From positions 1,550,001-1,614,000 of the forward strand of contig NGZR01000002.1 of NCBI GenBank assembly GCA_002197995.1: a stretch of 64,000 bases of DNA, in the 5' to 3' direction. The notes beneath the pieces were generated by a model, which did no database searches, was not told the origin of the DNA, and saw only the letters and a program-made list of their open reading frames with translations. This stretch comes from Gaeumannomyces sp. JS-464 (Eukaryota > Ascomycota > Sordariomycetes > Magnaporthales > Magnaporthaceae). How positions within the stretch are numbered: position 1 is the stretch's first letter; each line of letters opens with the position of its first letter. Below are positions 45,001 to 55,302 of this stretch, piece after piece. The translations under genes were made by a program, and so were the position numbers.

Positions 45001-45760
45001 AAAGCAAAAACGCACGTAACGCCGATTAACATTTAGTTAAACGCTTATATCGCATATTTCGAAAGGAAATTGCGAAATAGCAAAATGTCCGAAAAAATCG
45101 ACAAAGCGTGTAAGGACGTAAAAAAACGTTTTAAAAATACGAGGAAAAAACAGTCCGCGGTAACGACGAAAAAAACCTGCAAACGAAACGAAGCTATAAT
45201 ATAAATCGCAAATAAATTTTTGGAAAGCGTAACTTTGGAAAACTAAAAGCGATAATAGGAAGGATATATAGCCCGTATAAAACGATGGGTAAAAGCGAGT
45301 AAAAGGGAATTAAACGAAGGGAAATTACTACTTTACCGCGATTTATATAAAGCTAAAAGCTTACTATTAATATAGTTACGTACGGAGCGATTGGGTTTAC
45401 TTGGATATTTTACGTCGCGAAAAGTCCCCGGAGTGGAAGCGGAATGCCCGTATAAATAAACCCCGGAAACCGTCGTATACGTTTTAAAATATTGCTTAAA
45501 CCTACGGGAAAAACGATTAGCATTGCTTTAAACCGTATCGAACGTAACGATTTTAACGCTAAGCAAATAAAAGGAGGCGGCGAAAGTAACCCGATGGTTT
45601 TTACAAATCGAACGATTTTTAAACTACATATTATGCGCAAACATTATAAACGAATGGATTAGGAAAAAAAAGGGAAAGTTAAAAAAAAAGGGGAAAGTTA
45701 AAAAAAAGGGGGAAAAACGCCGCGACGAAGCGGCGAGCTCAAAAGGGGGATAAAAAACAT
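42090..45760 (+). pseudogene. LINE B ORF2 (endonuclease, reverse transcriptase), RIP-killed
   Basis: The endonuclease shows IMGDFNLYHNFW (about 42,828-42,863) and GSDHTGIITI (about 43,068-43,097). The RT domain shows DRPAGTDKKGAKKIIADRI-type entry (about 43,980), LSLDISSVFDTVLH (44,180, catalytic Asp kept), GVPQKSPISPILFILYTAG (about 44,350) and GFANDINLI (about 44,450-44,476). The usual FADD therefore reads FAND, a G-to-A change removing a catalytic Asp. The end (45,600-45,640) reads FLNYILCANIINEWI. I see no RNase H. One frame is followed for long stretches with many stops. Confidence 0.8.
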
Positions 45761-45990
45761 AAAAAGCCCTGGCTTTAAAAAGTTAAACCTATAAAACCTT
45801 GTTAAAAAGTTTTAAAACGACTAATTAACTAACTATTATGAAAAACATAACCATAATAGTAATAACACTTCGCTTTATACCCCCTTTTACTTTCGGCGAA
45901 GTTTAAACGGGGTTAAAAGTACTAGTTAAAACGGAAGGCTTAAAAATTAAGCATATATGTAATAAGCAAAAATAAAAACCTGGAATTTTT

Positions 45991-47734
45991 ACCAGCGGGT
46001 AAGGATTATTATAGGTATTTAAAGTTTATCCAATAACTTTTAATTAAAGAAAAGATACCCGAACGCCGAAACATTAAAAAGATAACTTACCTACCAAATT
46101 TAACACGTTTAAATCGAGGAAAACTCGAAAACCCTTGTAAGCGTCGTTATTATTACTATCGCCATCGTCGTTAATTTAAATTACATTACCCTTTTTACCA
46201 CCCTTTTCGTTATCCTTACCCTTCCTACTACCCTTTTCGTTACTTTTAACCGAAAAGGTCGGGTTATAAACGCCGGGAAGGGTTAAATAGTCGATAACGC
46301 TAGAAGAAAAGGTCGCTTATAACAGGACTAATTCGACGAAAAGCGCCAGCCATTACGCCGACTTAGGCCGCAACCTCGGGAACCGCGATCTTACCGCAAA
46401 TAAAAGGCTAAATCGTTTTAAAAGTAAAAGTTAAGCTAAAAGCGATAAAGCTAAACGCCGTATCGCAACGCGCTTACACGATGTCCGGGTTTATAACGGG
46501 GTATCCGGGAACGGCTTGCAAATCGTTTAAAATGTAAGCGGTATAAGCGTTTTTAAACCTTTCGAACGCGGCTTTTTTTTTATTTTTAAGCTAAACGTTT
46601 TAAATTTGGCAACGGTATTAAATACCTATTAAAAAAATCGAAACGAAGGAAACGAAAACTTACATTTTTATTATAATTTTTAAAATCGCGAACTTAAATT
46701 TGTTATTTACACAAAACATACGAAATTTCCCAATTTTTAAAATTTTTACGAAACTTTAAAAGGGTTAAAACGATTTCGGCGAAAGTTATACCGGATTTTA
46801 AAACGGTATTACCAATTGTAAACATGCATTAACCATCCCGGCTAACCTTTTTTTCAAATAGCAATATATACATTTTTTGGATTTAAAATTTAACTAAACG
46901 AAAAAATACTAAAAAGATATTTAACCGGGGTAAAAAAGGGAAACCGAAATTTAATTTATTAATGTTTTAAATGCATTAGCGGTTAGGAAATAGCTTATTA
47001 GCTATTATACGGAAACAAGTGGTATAACTTTTAACGCTAGCGGGAAAATTAAAAAAGGTTAACGATAAATCGCAAAGAAACGCGTAATAAAAAACCAACT
47101 TATAAACGACGCGTTTTACGGCGTTTGCCGCCAGGCGAAAAGGGCGGCGTAAAAGTGCGTTTAAGCATCGCGACGATTTACGGGTATAAGCGAAAGCGCG
47201 AAAAGGCAGCTAAAAAAACGGCGAACCACCGCGGGCGGTTAAAAATGGGCGGCGACGTCGCTAAAAAAGGAGGGATATTTACCGGACTACTGCGATTAAA
47301 ATTGTTATAAAAAAAAGGAGGGGTTAAAAGTTGCGAGGAGAAAAAAGGCAGGATATAAGGGCAAAGCGCGGCGAGAACAAAAGGAAAGCACGGCGATAAC
47401 CCGGATTTGGAAAGAACAACTTAAAATTACTACCGAAACCGAACCGACCCCCCAAATTCCCCGAATCGACTTTTGGACTAGCTATTAATACCCCGCATCG
47501 ATTAATAAACTCTTTTTTACATACCGATTGGAAGTACGGTGGTAAAACCGTACTTTCGATAAAAAAATATACGAAGCGGATTCGCGGAAAAGTCGAAGGG
47601 ACCTTTTTACCCGACCGTATTAACGGTTGTTATACCGAAGGCACGGTTTTTACCCTATTAAATACCTAAATACGCAGTTACTCCCTATAGCTTATACAAG
47701 TTAAATAAGGTAAATAAATAAACATATATATATA
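45991..47734. other. RIP-mutated sequence of unknown origin
   Basis: No motif is recognised on either strand. Plus-strand frames read in a lysine-rich, partly coherent way near 46,560-47,090 (e.g. VLPIVNMH, then LTFFSNSNIYIFW), suggesting another dead element's coding region. A small open frame at 47,125-47,310 is Lys/Gly-rich. A (TA)n tract lies at about 47,724-47,742. Confidence 0.4.
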
Positions 47735-47853
47735 TATATATAACTACGGATAAACCGTTTATAAAAGTTTAAAAATCCTAAAAAACCTCGTACTTTTGTA
47801 ACGTTTTTAAATATAAGCCATTTTTTAACTTTTTTAAAATTTATATACATTTG
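47735..47853 (-). pseudogene. Gypsy RT fragment cut by copy 3 LTR
   Basis: The minus frame reads MYINFKKVKKWLIFKNVTKV then RGFLGFLNFYKRFI, the classical RT/RNase H junction of Ty3/gypsy pol ('P..KV..I..W..P....E...FLG...YYR.FI'). It matches 51,180-51,300 of copy 3, so it belongs to a different copy into which, or next to which, copy 3 inserted. Confidence 0.8.
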
Positions 47854-48352
47854 TGTTACAATCGGGGGTTTGCTCCTAAAGTAAAGCACTTTGGGAGTGG
47901 AAAGGATAATTTCGCTAGTGCTGGTAAACAGGGGAATACGTAACTTAAAAGGATAATTTAATTGCTTGCCTTAAGTGATGCTTAAAAGCTAACTTAAGTT
48001 AATTAATGCTAAAGCCTTAGTTAAAACTATTTAGGAAAGTAGGAAATCCTTCCTTTTTATAATAACCATCCATTTGCCTTTTTTATTTAAATATGTTAGT
48101 TATATTCCTAATTAACATATCTTTTCCAAATATGTGGGCTATATTTATAGCTAATATATCCTTCCCGAATATGTGGGTTATATTTATAACTAATATATCT
48201 TTCCCGGATATGTGGGTTATATTTATAGCTAATATATTTAACACTGGTTACGTGCTTTTAAATTACGTAACCGTGCATTAGTAGGAGTCGTCCCGTTCCC
48301 TCCTTTTATTACGCTTTCCCCGCATTCCTTTCGTGGGGACGCGGTCGTAACA
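47854..48352 (-). repeat. 3' LTR of gypsy copy 3 (499 bp)
   Basis: Starts TGTTACAATCGGGGG and ends GCGGTCGTAACA. U5/R blocks are shared with all family LTRs; U3 carries four ~36-base repeats (about 48,090-48,240). The adjoining TTAGGTTTCC matches the sequence next to the copy 1 3' LTR (there reversed). Confidence 0.9.
48090..48240 (+). repeat. 36-bp tandem repeat in LTR U3 (4 copies)
   Basis: The unit core is ATATGTGGGTTATATTTATA plus ACTAATATATCTTTCCCGG. The 12-residue periodicity of the translated strand (ISFPNMW..IFIAN) is a by-product of the 36-base period. The partner LTR has the same array at about 55,040-55,190. Confidence 0.85.
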
Positions 48353-48463
48353 TTAGGTTTCCTTTTTAAGCTAAGTCCTTTTGGCCATCGTTTACTGCCC
48401 CGCTTTCCGTTAGTGGTAAGTACTTTCCTTCCTTACCAATTACCGTTTCCTTTTTTTAATAAA

Positions 48464-49033
48464 ATGTCCGGTCGGGTGCAAAAACGCAAGCCTGCGCGCT
48501 CGACTGTTAAGCGTAATAACCTCCTTTTTTTTATCTTTCGTTTTCCTATTGTTATGCCTTTTTATTTTAACTGTAAAGCCGACGGACTTATTTATTATAC
48601 GACATTTTTTAGCGATTACTTTCGCTGCGAAAGGTGCGTCCGTTAAAGTCGCTTTCAGTGTAATATCCTGGGTTTTGCTTTTAAGCACCTTCGTTACTAT
48701 AACTTTTAACACCTTCGCGCGGAAAAGGAGCTCGAAATTGCAAAAGTAAAGCTACGGGCTTTCCTCGCTAAAATTAACCGTTTGCGAAAGCAAAAGAAAT
48801 AGTGGCGTAAAAAGCTTATACGAGCGATTCGTCGGGGTATTAATTTTATAAAGGAGTTGGAGCGAGTGGAATAGGAAAAGGCCACGCGGGGGTCTAAATA
48901 GGCCTTTATTACTCCCTTAAACTTTTCCCCCTTCCTCCGCTATTTCCGAACTGGGCCAGCTTTGGGGTTTTCCCCAACCTTAACCTTTTGGCCTTATTTG
49001 GTAAGTTATTTTAATGCTAGCGTTTTAAATTGA
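48464..49033 (+). pseudogene. Antisense accessory ORF of gypsy copy 3
   Basis: One plus-strand frame stays in register for 190 codons from ATG (112 bases inside the LTR) to TGA at 49,033, broken only by five TAA/TAG codons of RIP type. Order: basic start (SGRVQKRKPARSTVKRNN), a cysteine segment (NCKADGLIYY, then CERCVR.SRFQC, i.e. C-x2-C-x7-C), a coiled coil (HLRAEKELEIAKVKLRAFL), a basic block (WRKKLIRAIRRGINFIKELE), and a hydrophobic C-terminus (GFSPTLTFWPYL). It is homologous over its length to 14,574-15,095 (shared RA[VI]RRGIN). It faces away from gag-pol, so it would be read from the 3' LTR in antisense. The Cys pattern could be a zinc-binding site; no known domain is matched with confidence. 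Confidence 0.72.
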
Positions 49034-49109
49034 AAGCCGAGTTTAAATACTAAGGTTAACTCCCTTTTTAAAGCCTTCTGCTAATACTTTTTAAAAGCCT
49101 TTGCGCCCT

Positions 49110-52100
49110 TTTAAGGTTTGTTTTTTTTCTTACGTGCTTTTTTCGATTTCGTACTTTGCCCATTTAACCAAGTAATGTTTAGTTCCGTCGTTTTCGTTTT
49201 CGTTTAGGATTTTTTCGATTTTATACTCGTTTTTTAACTGGACTTTTATTAACTTGTCCGATTTCGAGCTAAATGGTTTAAACTAGGAAACGTAAAAAAC
49301 CGGGTGGGATTTTATAGTTAGCGGTAATTGGAATTTATAATTTACGTCCGAACCTTTTTTTAGCATTTTAAAAGGTCCTAATTTTTTATAGTTTAATTTA
49401 TCTTTTGGTCGTTTTGTTTTAATATTGCGTCGAAAAATATAAACGCTATTTCCCTTTTTAAAGGTCGGTTTTTCGATCCTTTTTTTATTTATTTAAGTAG
49501 TTATATAGTGTTGTAGCTTTTTTAGCTTTGTTTAGAAATGTTTATGCAATTTAGTAAATTCCGTTATTTGTATTTCCGCTATTAAAGCATGTTTTTTTGC
49601 CTTAAGTTCTTTATACACTGTAGGCGTAAACCCGTAGTTCGCATAAAACGGTATAATTCTTATGCTTTTATAAATTAAGCTGTTATAAGCGAATTAGGCC
49701 ATAAGAAGTAGTTATACCCAATCGTTTTATTTGTAGTTAACGTAATAACGTAAATACTGCTTTATAGTTTAATTCGTTCGCTTCGTTTATTTATTTGTTT
49801 AAAGGTAATAGGTTATAAATAAGGAGTGTTTTATTCCTAGCCTATTCGTAAGCCTTTTTTTAAAATTTGCTTATAAATAGCTTGTTTTTATTTGTAATTA
49901 AGCGGTTCGGCGTGCCGTATTCCGCTATTACGTATTTAATAAAAACATACGCTAATTTTATAACATCGCTGCTTTTTTTATAAGGTAAAAATAAGGCGTA
50001 TTTAGTAAGCCTATTTACCATTATTAAAATGCTATCGTATTAAACATTTGTTAAAAGCTTTTTTAACTTGGGTAATTTAACGACGAAATCCATAGTAATT
50101 TCCTGCCATACCTCGCTAAGCGCTGGCAAAAGTTGCAAAGCCTATAAGGTTTATGCTTGCTGGCTTTATTTTTGGCATAGCTTTCGCAATTTTTTATTGC
50201 GTTTTATATTTCGGCTTAAATTCCCGTAAACCCGTAGTGTTATTATAACCGTTTCCACGTTTTAATTACGTTTTAATAGCTATGTGCTAACTGGTTATAA
50301 ATTTGTTAGATTTTTTTAAAGTTTAAACTTTTCCTTACCGAACCGTTTTAGCGAGTATTTTTATGCCAGGATTAAAAATCCGTTAGTCCTTCCGCTAGGA
50401 TTATTTATGTTTTTTTAGGTATTACGACCTAGTGGTTCGGTCGTCGGTTTAAAGCGTCCGCCCGGCTGTTTTTCGACCCTTTCCGGTATTCGATCCGAAT
50501 GTTATAGTTTTGCAAATATTCGTTTTAACGGATTTGTCGTTTGTTTAGGCTTTTGCTAATAGTAAAGTGTGTTAGGTTTTAATAGTTTATATACATTATA
50601 ACCTAATGCTTCGCTTTATAAAAGTACGGTCGCCACTTTTTAAATGCTTAAACGATTGTTAAAAGTTTTTTATCGTGGATTTGGTAATTTAATTTAAGTT
50701 TATTTAATTTTTGCGAAAATAACGTATAAAAGTGCAACTGTTGGTAGGAGTGGTACTCCTGTAGGCACGGAGATCTCCTAAAAGGAAAGAACAAAGATCT
50801 ATAGATCTGGAACTGGTGTCTGTAGTGATGCATGTCTGTGTAGGAATCTAGTTACAAAAAGGGGATCACAAGATCCCCTTTTGTAGGCTCGTGGGAGCGC
50901 ACGGCCCGTGGGCCTGCGGCTCCACGAGGCGTGGGCCCTTTCTGGATGCACGCGCTAGATCACGTGGATCAACAGCAACCGTTTTTGGTTGTTTCGTTGT
51001 CCGAATTATCCGCCGATCGCGTAATTCGACGCGTCGGTTTTAACTTCGAAGGGTTTTTTTAGGTTTAAAAATGCTAACACTAGTTCTTTTATTACGGCGT
51101 CCCGTAATTATTTAAAAGCCTTTTATTTTTGTTTTCCCTAACGGAATTAGTGGCTATTTTGGTAAAATTCGTAAATAGTATAGCGATTTTGCTGTAATTA
51201 CAGATAAACCGTTTGTAAAAGTTTAAAAATCCTAAAAACCTTTATACTTTTGTAACGTTTTTAAATATAAGCCATTTTTTAACTTTTTCGATTTTTTTAG
51301 GGTTTATATAAACTTGTTTAAGTATAATTATAAACCCTAAAAAAGCGATTTTCTATATATGCCATTCGCACTTTTTAGCTTAACGAAAAGTTTTGCGTTA
51401 AACAGCTTTTAAAGCACTGTATAAACGTGCTGCTTATATTTTTCCATTATTTTCGAAAAAACCAGGATATCGTTTAAATACGCGAGGATAAAAATGTTAA
51501 AGTATTCGCGTAATATATGGTTAATTATCCTTTAAAACGTGGTTAATGCGTTAGTAAAACCAAAGTTATTATTAAAAACCTATAACATTCAAACTTTATT
51601 TTAAAGCCGTTAGCCATTTTTAGCCTTTTTTAATCCGTATTAAGTTATAAGCTTTCCGTAAATTTAAAACCGTAAAATACTAGGCTTTACCAAGCTTATT
51701 TCGTAGCTCGTTAATAAAAAGCAAAAAATATCGGTTTTAATTGTAGCCTCGTTTAACGGGCGGTAATTAATGCATATTCGCTCCGTCCCGTTTTTCTTTT
51801 CTTTATAGGATTTTATATCCTATTAAAAAATCGGAAAGTTTAATGTATCTCTTTTTTAAGTCCTTTTTTAATTGTTTTTTAATACCTCCTATTACAGAAA
51901 GCTAAATTAGTACAGCTTTTAATATTTAAATTGCGTTTTTAATTTAAGCTTAATTTTAAAATCGAACGGTTTATATTTAGGAAGTACCGTTTTTAGGTTT
52001 TTTCGGAATAATTTTTCGTATTTGTGGTATTTTTTCGAAATATTCGCGAGCCGTTTTTCAATGTTAATTTGGTTATTTTAATCGCTTTCCATTTTGGATA

Positions 52101-53780
52101 ATTATGTATTCGTTAATATTAAATGCGAGGGTGGATTGCTAAATCCTATTACCGTTATAACTTCCTTTCGTTACTTTTTATGCTTTCGGTTTAAGGTTTG
52201 TAATTGGTAAACCGTTTTAATTATTTGTAGCTTTTCTTATTAAACCTAACCGGTGGCCCAATTTATCCGCGGGTTATTTTTCCTAAACCAAAGGATTTTG
52301 AAAATAACGTTTCCTTTTTTTATATTTAGCTCGTTTAATATAATAGTAACGTTTTCCCCATTCCGGGTGCGTAATGTTACTGGTTGTATTTTTCGGTTAA
52401 TTTTTTTTTTATTATAAGCGATAGGTATTTTTTCAACCGTTTTTAATTAGTACGGTTAATGTTTCCGTTTTATAAGGATCCGTGCCGTTTAACCGCTTAT
52501 AGCGATATATAATTGCTTTATGTTTCGCAATCGATTATTATTTTAACTTTTTTCCTTTAATATTCCACCCGGAACGTTAATAGGTTATCCGGTTAATTCG
52601 ATTTTGCTATTGCGAAAGTTTTTATTATTTTTTTTATTCCGTGCTTTTCGCTCGGGTGGTTCGTTTAGTTTTTTAGTAAAAAGAACGAGTACCGTACGTT
52701 CGCTTTTCAGTTTAAATTAAACGGGACGTACGTTTGCGTAACCCTTTAATGCTAAGCTTTCGCTTTTTATGCCATATGCTTTTTGTATTCCATAATTTCG
52801 CATTTTCCTTAATCGAGCGTTTTAGTAACATATAGCATCGGGTACTATTCGCTGGGTTTAAAAATTGCAATAAACCTATTAATCCGAGCTGGTTTTTACC
52901 GTGGCAATTGGAATGCCAAACGGGGCTTAACTTTAAGCTCGCTTTTTAACCTCCGTGGAAAGAAATCGTATTTAAATTTGGGTCGTAAGTGGAATTTGCA
53001 TTTTTTATAAATACATTTTGCTTAAAAAAGGTGCAAATGTTAAAGGTATTTTATATCGACGTTAAAGTGGTTTTTAGGATTTAACGCAGCTTTTTTTGGC
53101 TCGTTTACGTCGTTAAATCGGTAGTTAACGTACTTAACTTTTTGCTGGTTATTAAACCATAACAAAAGTTAGCCGTTATTTCCGTCCGCCGGGGTGGCGT
53201 AACATAACAAGCCATTTGGGTATCCTAAAACCTTAACGTTTTAAAAACATTTGGATACGTCGAATGGCGTAAAAACGTGCTAGTGTTTCCAATTTCCTTG
53301 TTTTTCGCGGATTATGGGTATAAAAGCCGCGTTGCTCGGGCCTTTTATTCTTTCCCAAAACTCGGCTATTTTAAGGTTTTAACCACTTTAGTTTGCTTTA
53401 ACGTCGGTATTGGAATTTTCCAACTTTCGGAAAAGGTGTGTTTGGCTTAAAAGCTTTTTTCAAGCTTTTCCTTTTTTCGAATCGCTTGTTAAGGCTGCCC
53501 TTTTTTAAGTTTAATGCTAAGCGTCGTTATTTCCCTTCGAGTTCGTAAACCCGGGAATAGCGCGTTACTCGCTTTCGTTATCGCATTCGATTTTAATAGC
53601 TTTAAGTATAGCGATATTTCGTAGTTTTCGAAGGTATTATCCAATAGCCTTTTTATTAAATTAGTGTATAGCATATAGTTTATCGTAATAACATATCCAG
53701 TTAAATACCGGCCCGGGGCATAATCCTTTTTGTATTAGGCTTTTTTGCGTTCGCTAAAAGTTAGCTACTTGGCGGTTATT
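49110..53780 (-). pseudogene. Gypsy copy 3 pol (PR-RT-RH-IN-chromodomain), RIP-killed
   Basis: The chromodomain lies at about 49,262-49,130 on the minus strand (IEKILNENENDGTKHYLVKW). Integrase is upstream (49,440-50,660). The RT/RNase H junction is at 51,300-51,180. The RT active site is at 51,483-51,461, where LAYLNDILVFSK replaces the expected Y-L-D-D, so the catalytic Asp is lost by a G-to-A type change. The RT entry is near 51,790-51,730. Protease and linker lie in 51,830-53,700 without readable motifs. A solo LTR with GCAAC duplication splits the gene between RNase H and integrase. Domain order RT-RH-IN-chromodomain defines a chromovirus. Confidence 0.82.
50739..50974 (-). repeat. Solo LTR of a second family (236 bp), GCAAC duplication
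   Basis: TGTTGGTAGGAGTGG...ACGTGGATCAACA flanked by GCAAC on both sides (50,734-50,738 and 50,975-50,979). It contains a GGGGATC...GATCCCC hairpin, an AGATCTATAGATCT palindrome and a CACGGCCCGTGGGCC stretch. Composition is ordinary with CA/TG intact, so it is young or too short for RIP. The RIP-mutated relative is at 16,832-17,057. Minus orientation is inferred from that copy. Confidence 0.92.
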
Positions 53781-54800
53781 ACCCCGCTAAAAGCAATTAA
53801 TTTTACTGTGGCCGGCTTAGCCGCATTTAAAGCATTTCCCGTTTTTTTAAGTTTGCTTATACTTTATTTGCTGCCTTTATTACTAGTAAGCGGTTCCTGC
53901 AATAAGGTTTATAAGCTTTAAATGCGTTCCGTAAACCGTAATAAATTATTACCTAGCTTTTTCTGGTTAGTTTTATTGCTTTATGCCGTATTTTTAAAAT
54001 TATATCTTTTTTTTTCTTATTATCGTTCGTATAATTTATCGCTAATACGGACCGCATTTTTAACGTAATCCGTAAAAAACTTTAAGTAATCCTATTTTGC
54101 GAGTTCGTTTTTTACGTTTTCGCGTAGTTTGTTATAAAAGTGCAGCATTAACGTAGCGTCGCTTTAGTTAAGCTTAATGCTAATCCGTTAAAAATTTACA
54201 GCGTATTTAGTTACAGCCCTTCCCTATTTAAAGGCCAGCAAATCCCTTTCGGCGATTCGGGTTTCGTCGATTATTTCGAACACTTTTCCGACCTTTTTTC
54301 CGAAGGTTTTAAAGTTAGCGAAAATGATTTTGGTAGCTTTTTAGCTATTTTATATCCCTTAAAGTAATCGCTTTAAGTCGGTTAAACCCACTTTTTTACT
54401 TTGCCGTTTAACTTAGTAATAGCGTAAACGACTTTTTATTTTTCGCTTACGAACTGTTATTTGTAAAATTTAAAATAGCTTTTGCATTTAGTAAAAAACG
54501 TTTTAAGCTTACCGTTTTCCCTTTCGTAAAAGTCCGGGGACGGGAACTTATACGCTTAAATTGCGATAAGTGCTTCGAAGGATATTAATTTCGCAGTAAA
54601 TTGCTTTACTTTAGCCTAGCTTTTAGCGATTTCCTTCGTTATAAGCTTAAAAAGGCTAACCGTGTTAATAGTTTCGTCGAAGTTGTATTTAATACCGTTA
54701 AGGGTAAAAATCGTGGTTTTTTCTTTTTTAAGCTTTTTATTACTGCTTGTTATAATTGCATTATCCTTTCTTTTAGCGAGGTATTAAATGGGATTAGTTA
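53780..54800 (-). pseudogene. Gypsy copy 3 gag, RIP-killed
   Basis: Collinear with 20,450-21,490. A CCHC knuckle remnant (CFKCG.AGH) reads on the minus strand at about 53,845-53,815. The capsid C-terminal pattern lies upstream at about 54,150-54,030. Plus-strand open stretches at 54,601-54,801 are only the shadow of gag. Coding begins close to the 5' LTR at 54,804. Confidence 0.7.
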
Positions 54801-54803
54801 AAA

Positions 54804-55302
54804 TGTTACAATTAGGGGTTTACTTTTAAAGTACGGCATTTTAAAAGTGGAAAGGATAATATCGCTAATGCTAGTGGATAGGAAAACACGTAATTTAAAA
54901 GGATAATTTAATTGCTTGCTTTAGGGGATGCCTGGGAGCTAATTTAAGTTAATTAATGCCGAAACCTTAGTTAAAACTATTTAAAAAAGTAGGAAATCCT
55001 TCCTTTTTATAATAACCATCCATTTGCCTTTTTTGTTTAAATATATTAGTTATGTTTTTAATTAACATATTTTTCCCAGATATGTGGGTTATGTTTATAA
55101 CTAACATATATTTTCCGGATATGTGGGCTATGTTTATAACTAACATATTTTTCCCAAATATATAGGCTATGTTTATAACTAACATATTTAACACTGGTTA
55201 CGTGCTTTTAAACCACGTAATCGTGCACTGGTAAGGGTCGTCCCGTCCCCTCCTTTTATCACGCTTTCCCCGCATTCCTTTTGTGGGGACGCGGTTATAA
55301 CA
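54804..55302 (-). repeat. 5' LTR of gypsy copy 3 (499 bp)
   Basis: Starts TGTTACAATTAGGGG and ends GCGGTTATAACA. Same length and blocks as 47,854-48,352 with transition differences. U3 repeats lie at about 55,040-55,190. The right flank is GCGCT. Confidence 0.9.

Larger units (their letters stand above)
39440..45990 (+). mobile_element. LINE B, second Tad1-like family, RIP-killed
   Basis: A non-LTR element unrelated in sequence to LINE A: ORF1 with zinc knuckles (to ~41,580), endonuclease and RT (42,090-45,750), then an A-rich 3' region. It is broken by a solo LTR (41,602-42,088) with near-perfect target duplication. The exact 3' end is unclear: purine-rich AAAAGGGGAAAG repeats near 45,660-45,720 lie close to the end of coding. 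RIP is severe. Confidence 0.75.
47854..55302 (-). mobile_element. Gypsy chromovirus copy 3, complete with both LTRs
   Basis: Two directly repeated 499-bp LTRs (47,854-48,352 and 54,804-55,302) frame ~6.45 kb holding gag, pol with a C-terminal chromodomain, and an opposite-strand frame next to the 3' LTR. A 236-bp solo LTR of another family interrupts pol. Left flank ATTTG and right flank GCGCT do not match, so one or both edges were rearranged or the element arose by recombination between copies. RIP is strong but the LTRs remain alignable end to end. Confidence 0.88.

Noticed and set aside
48093..48281. Periodic hydrophobic small protein (ISFPNMW repeats)
   Set aside because: Lies inside an LTR and is produced by the 36-base U3 repeat. 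The partner LTR does not keep the same frame.
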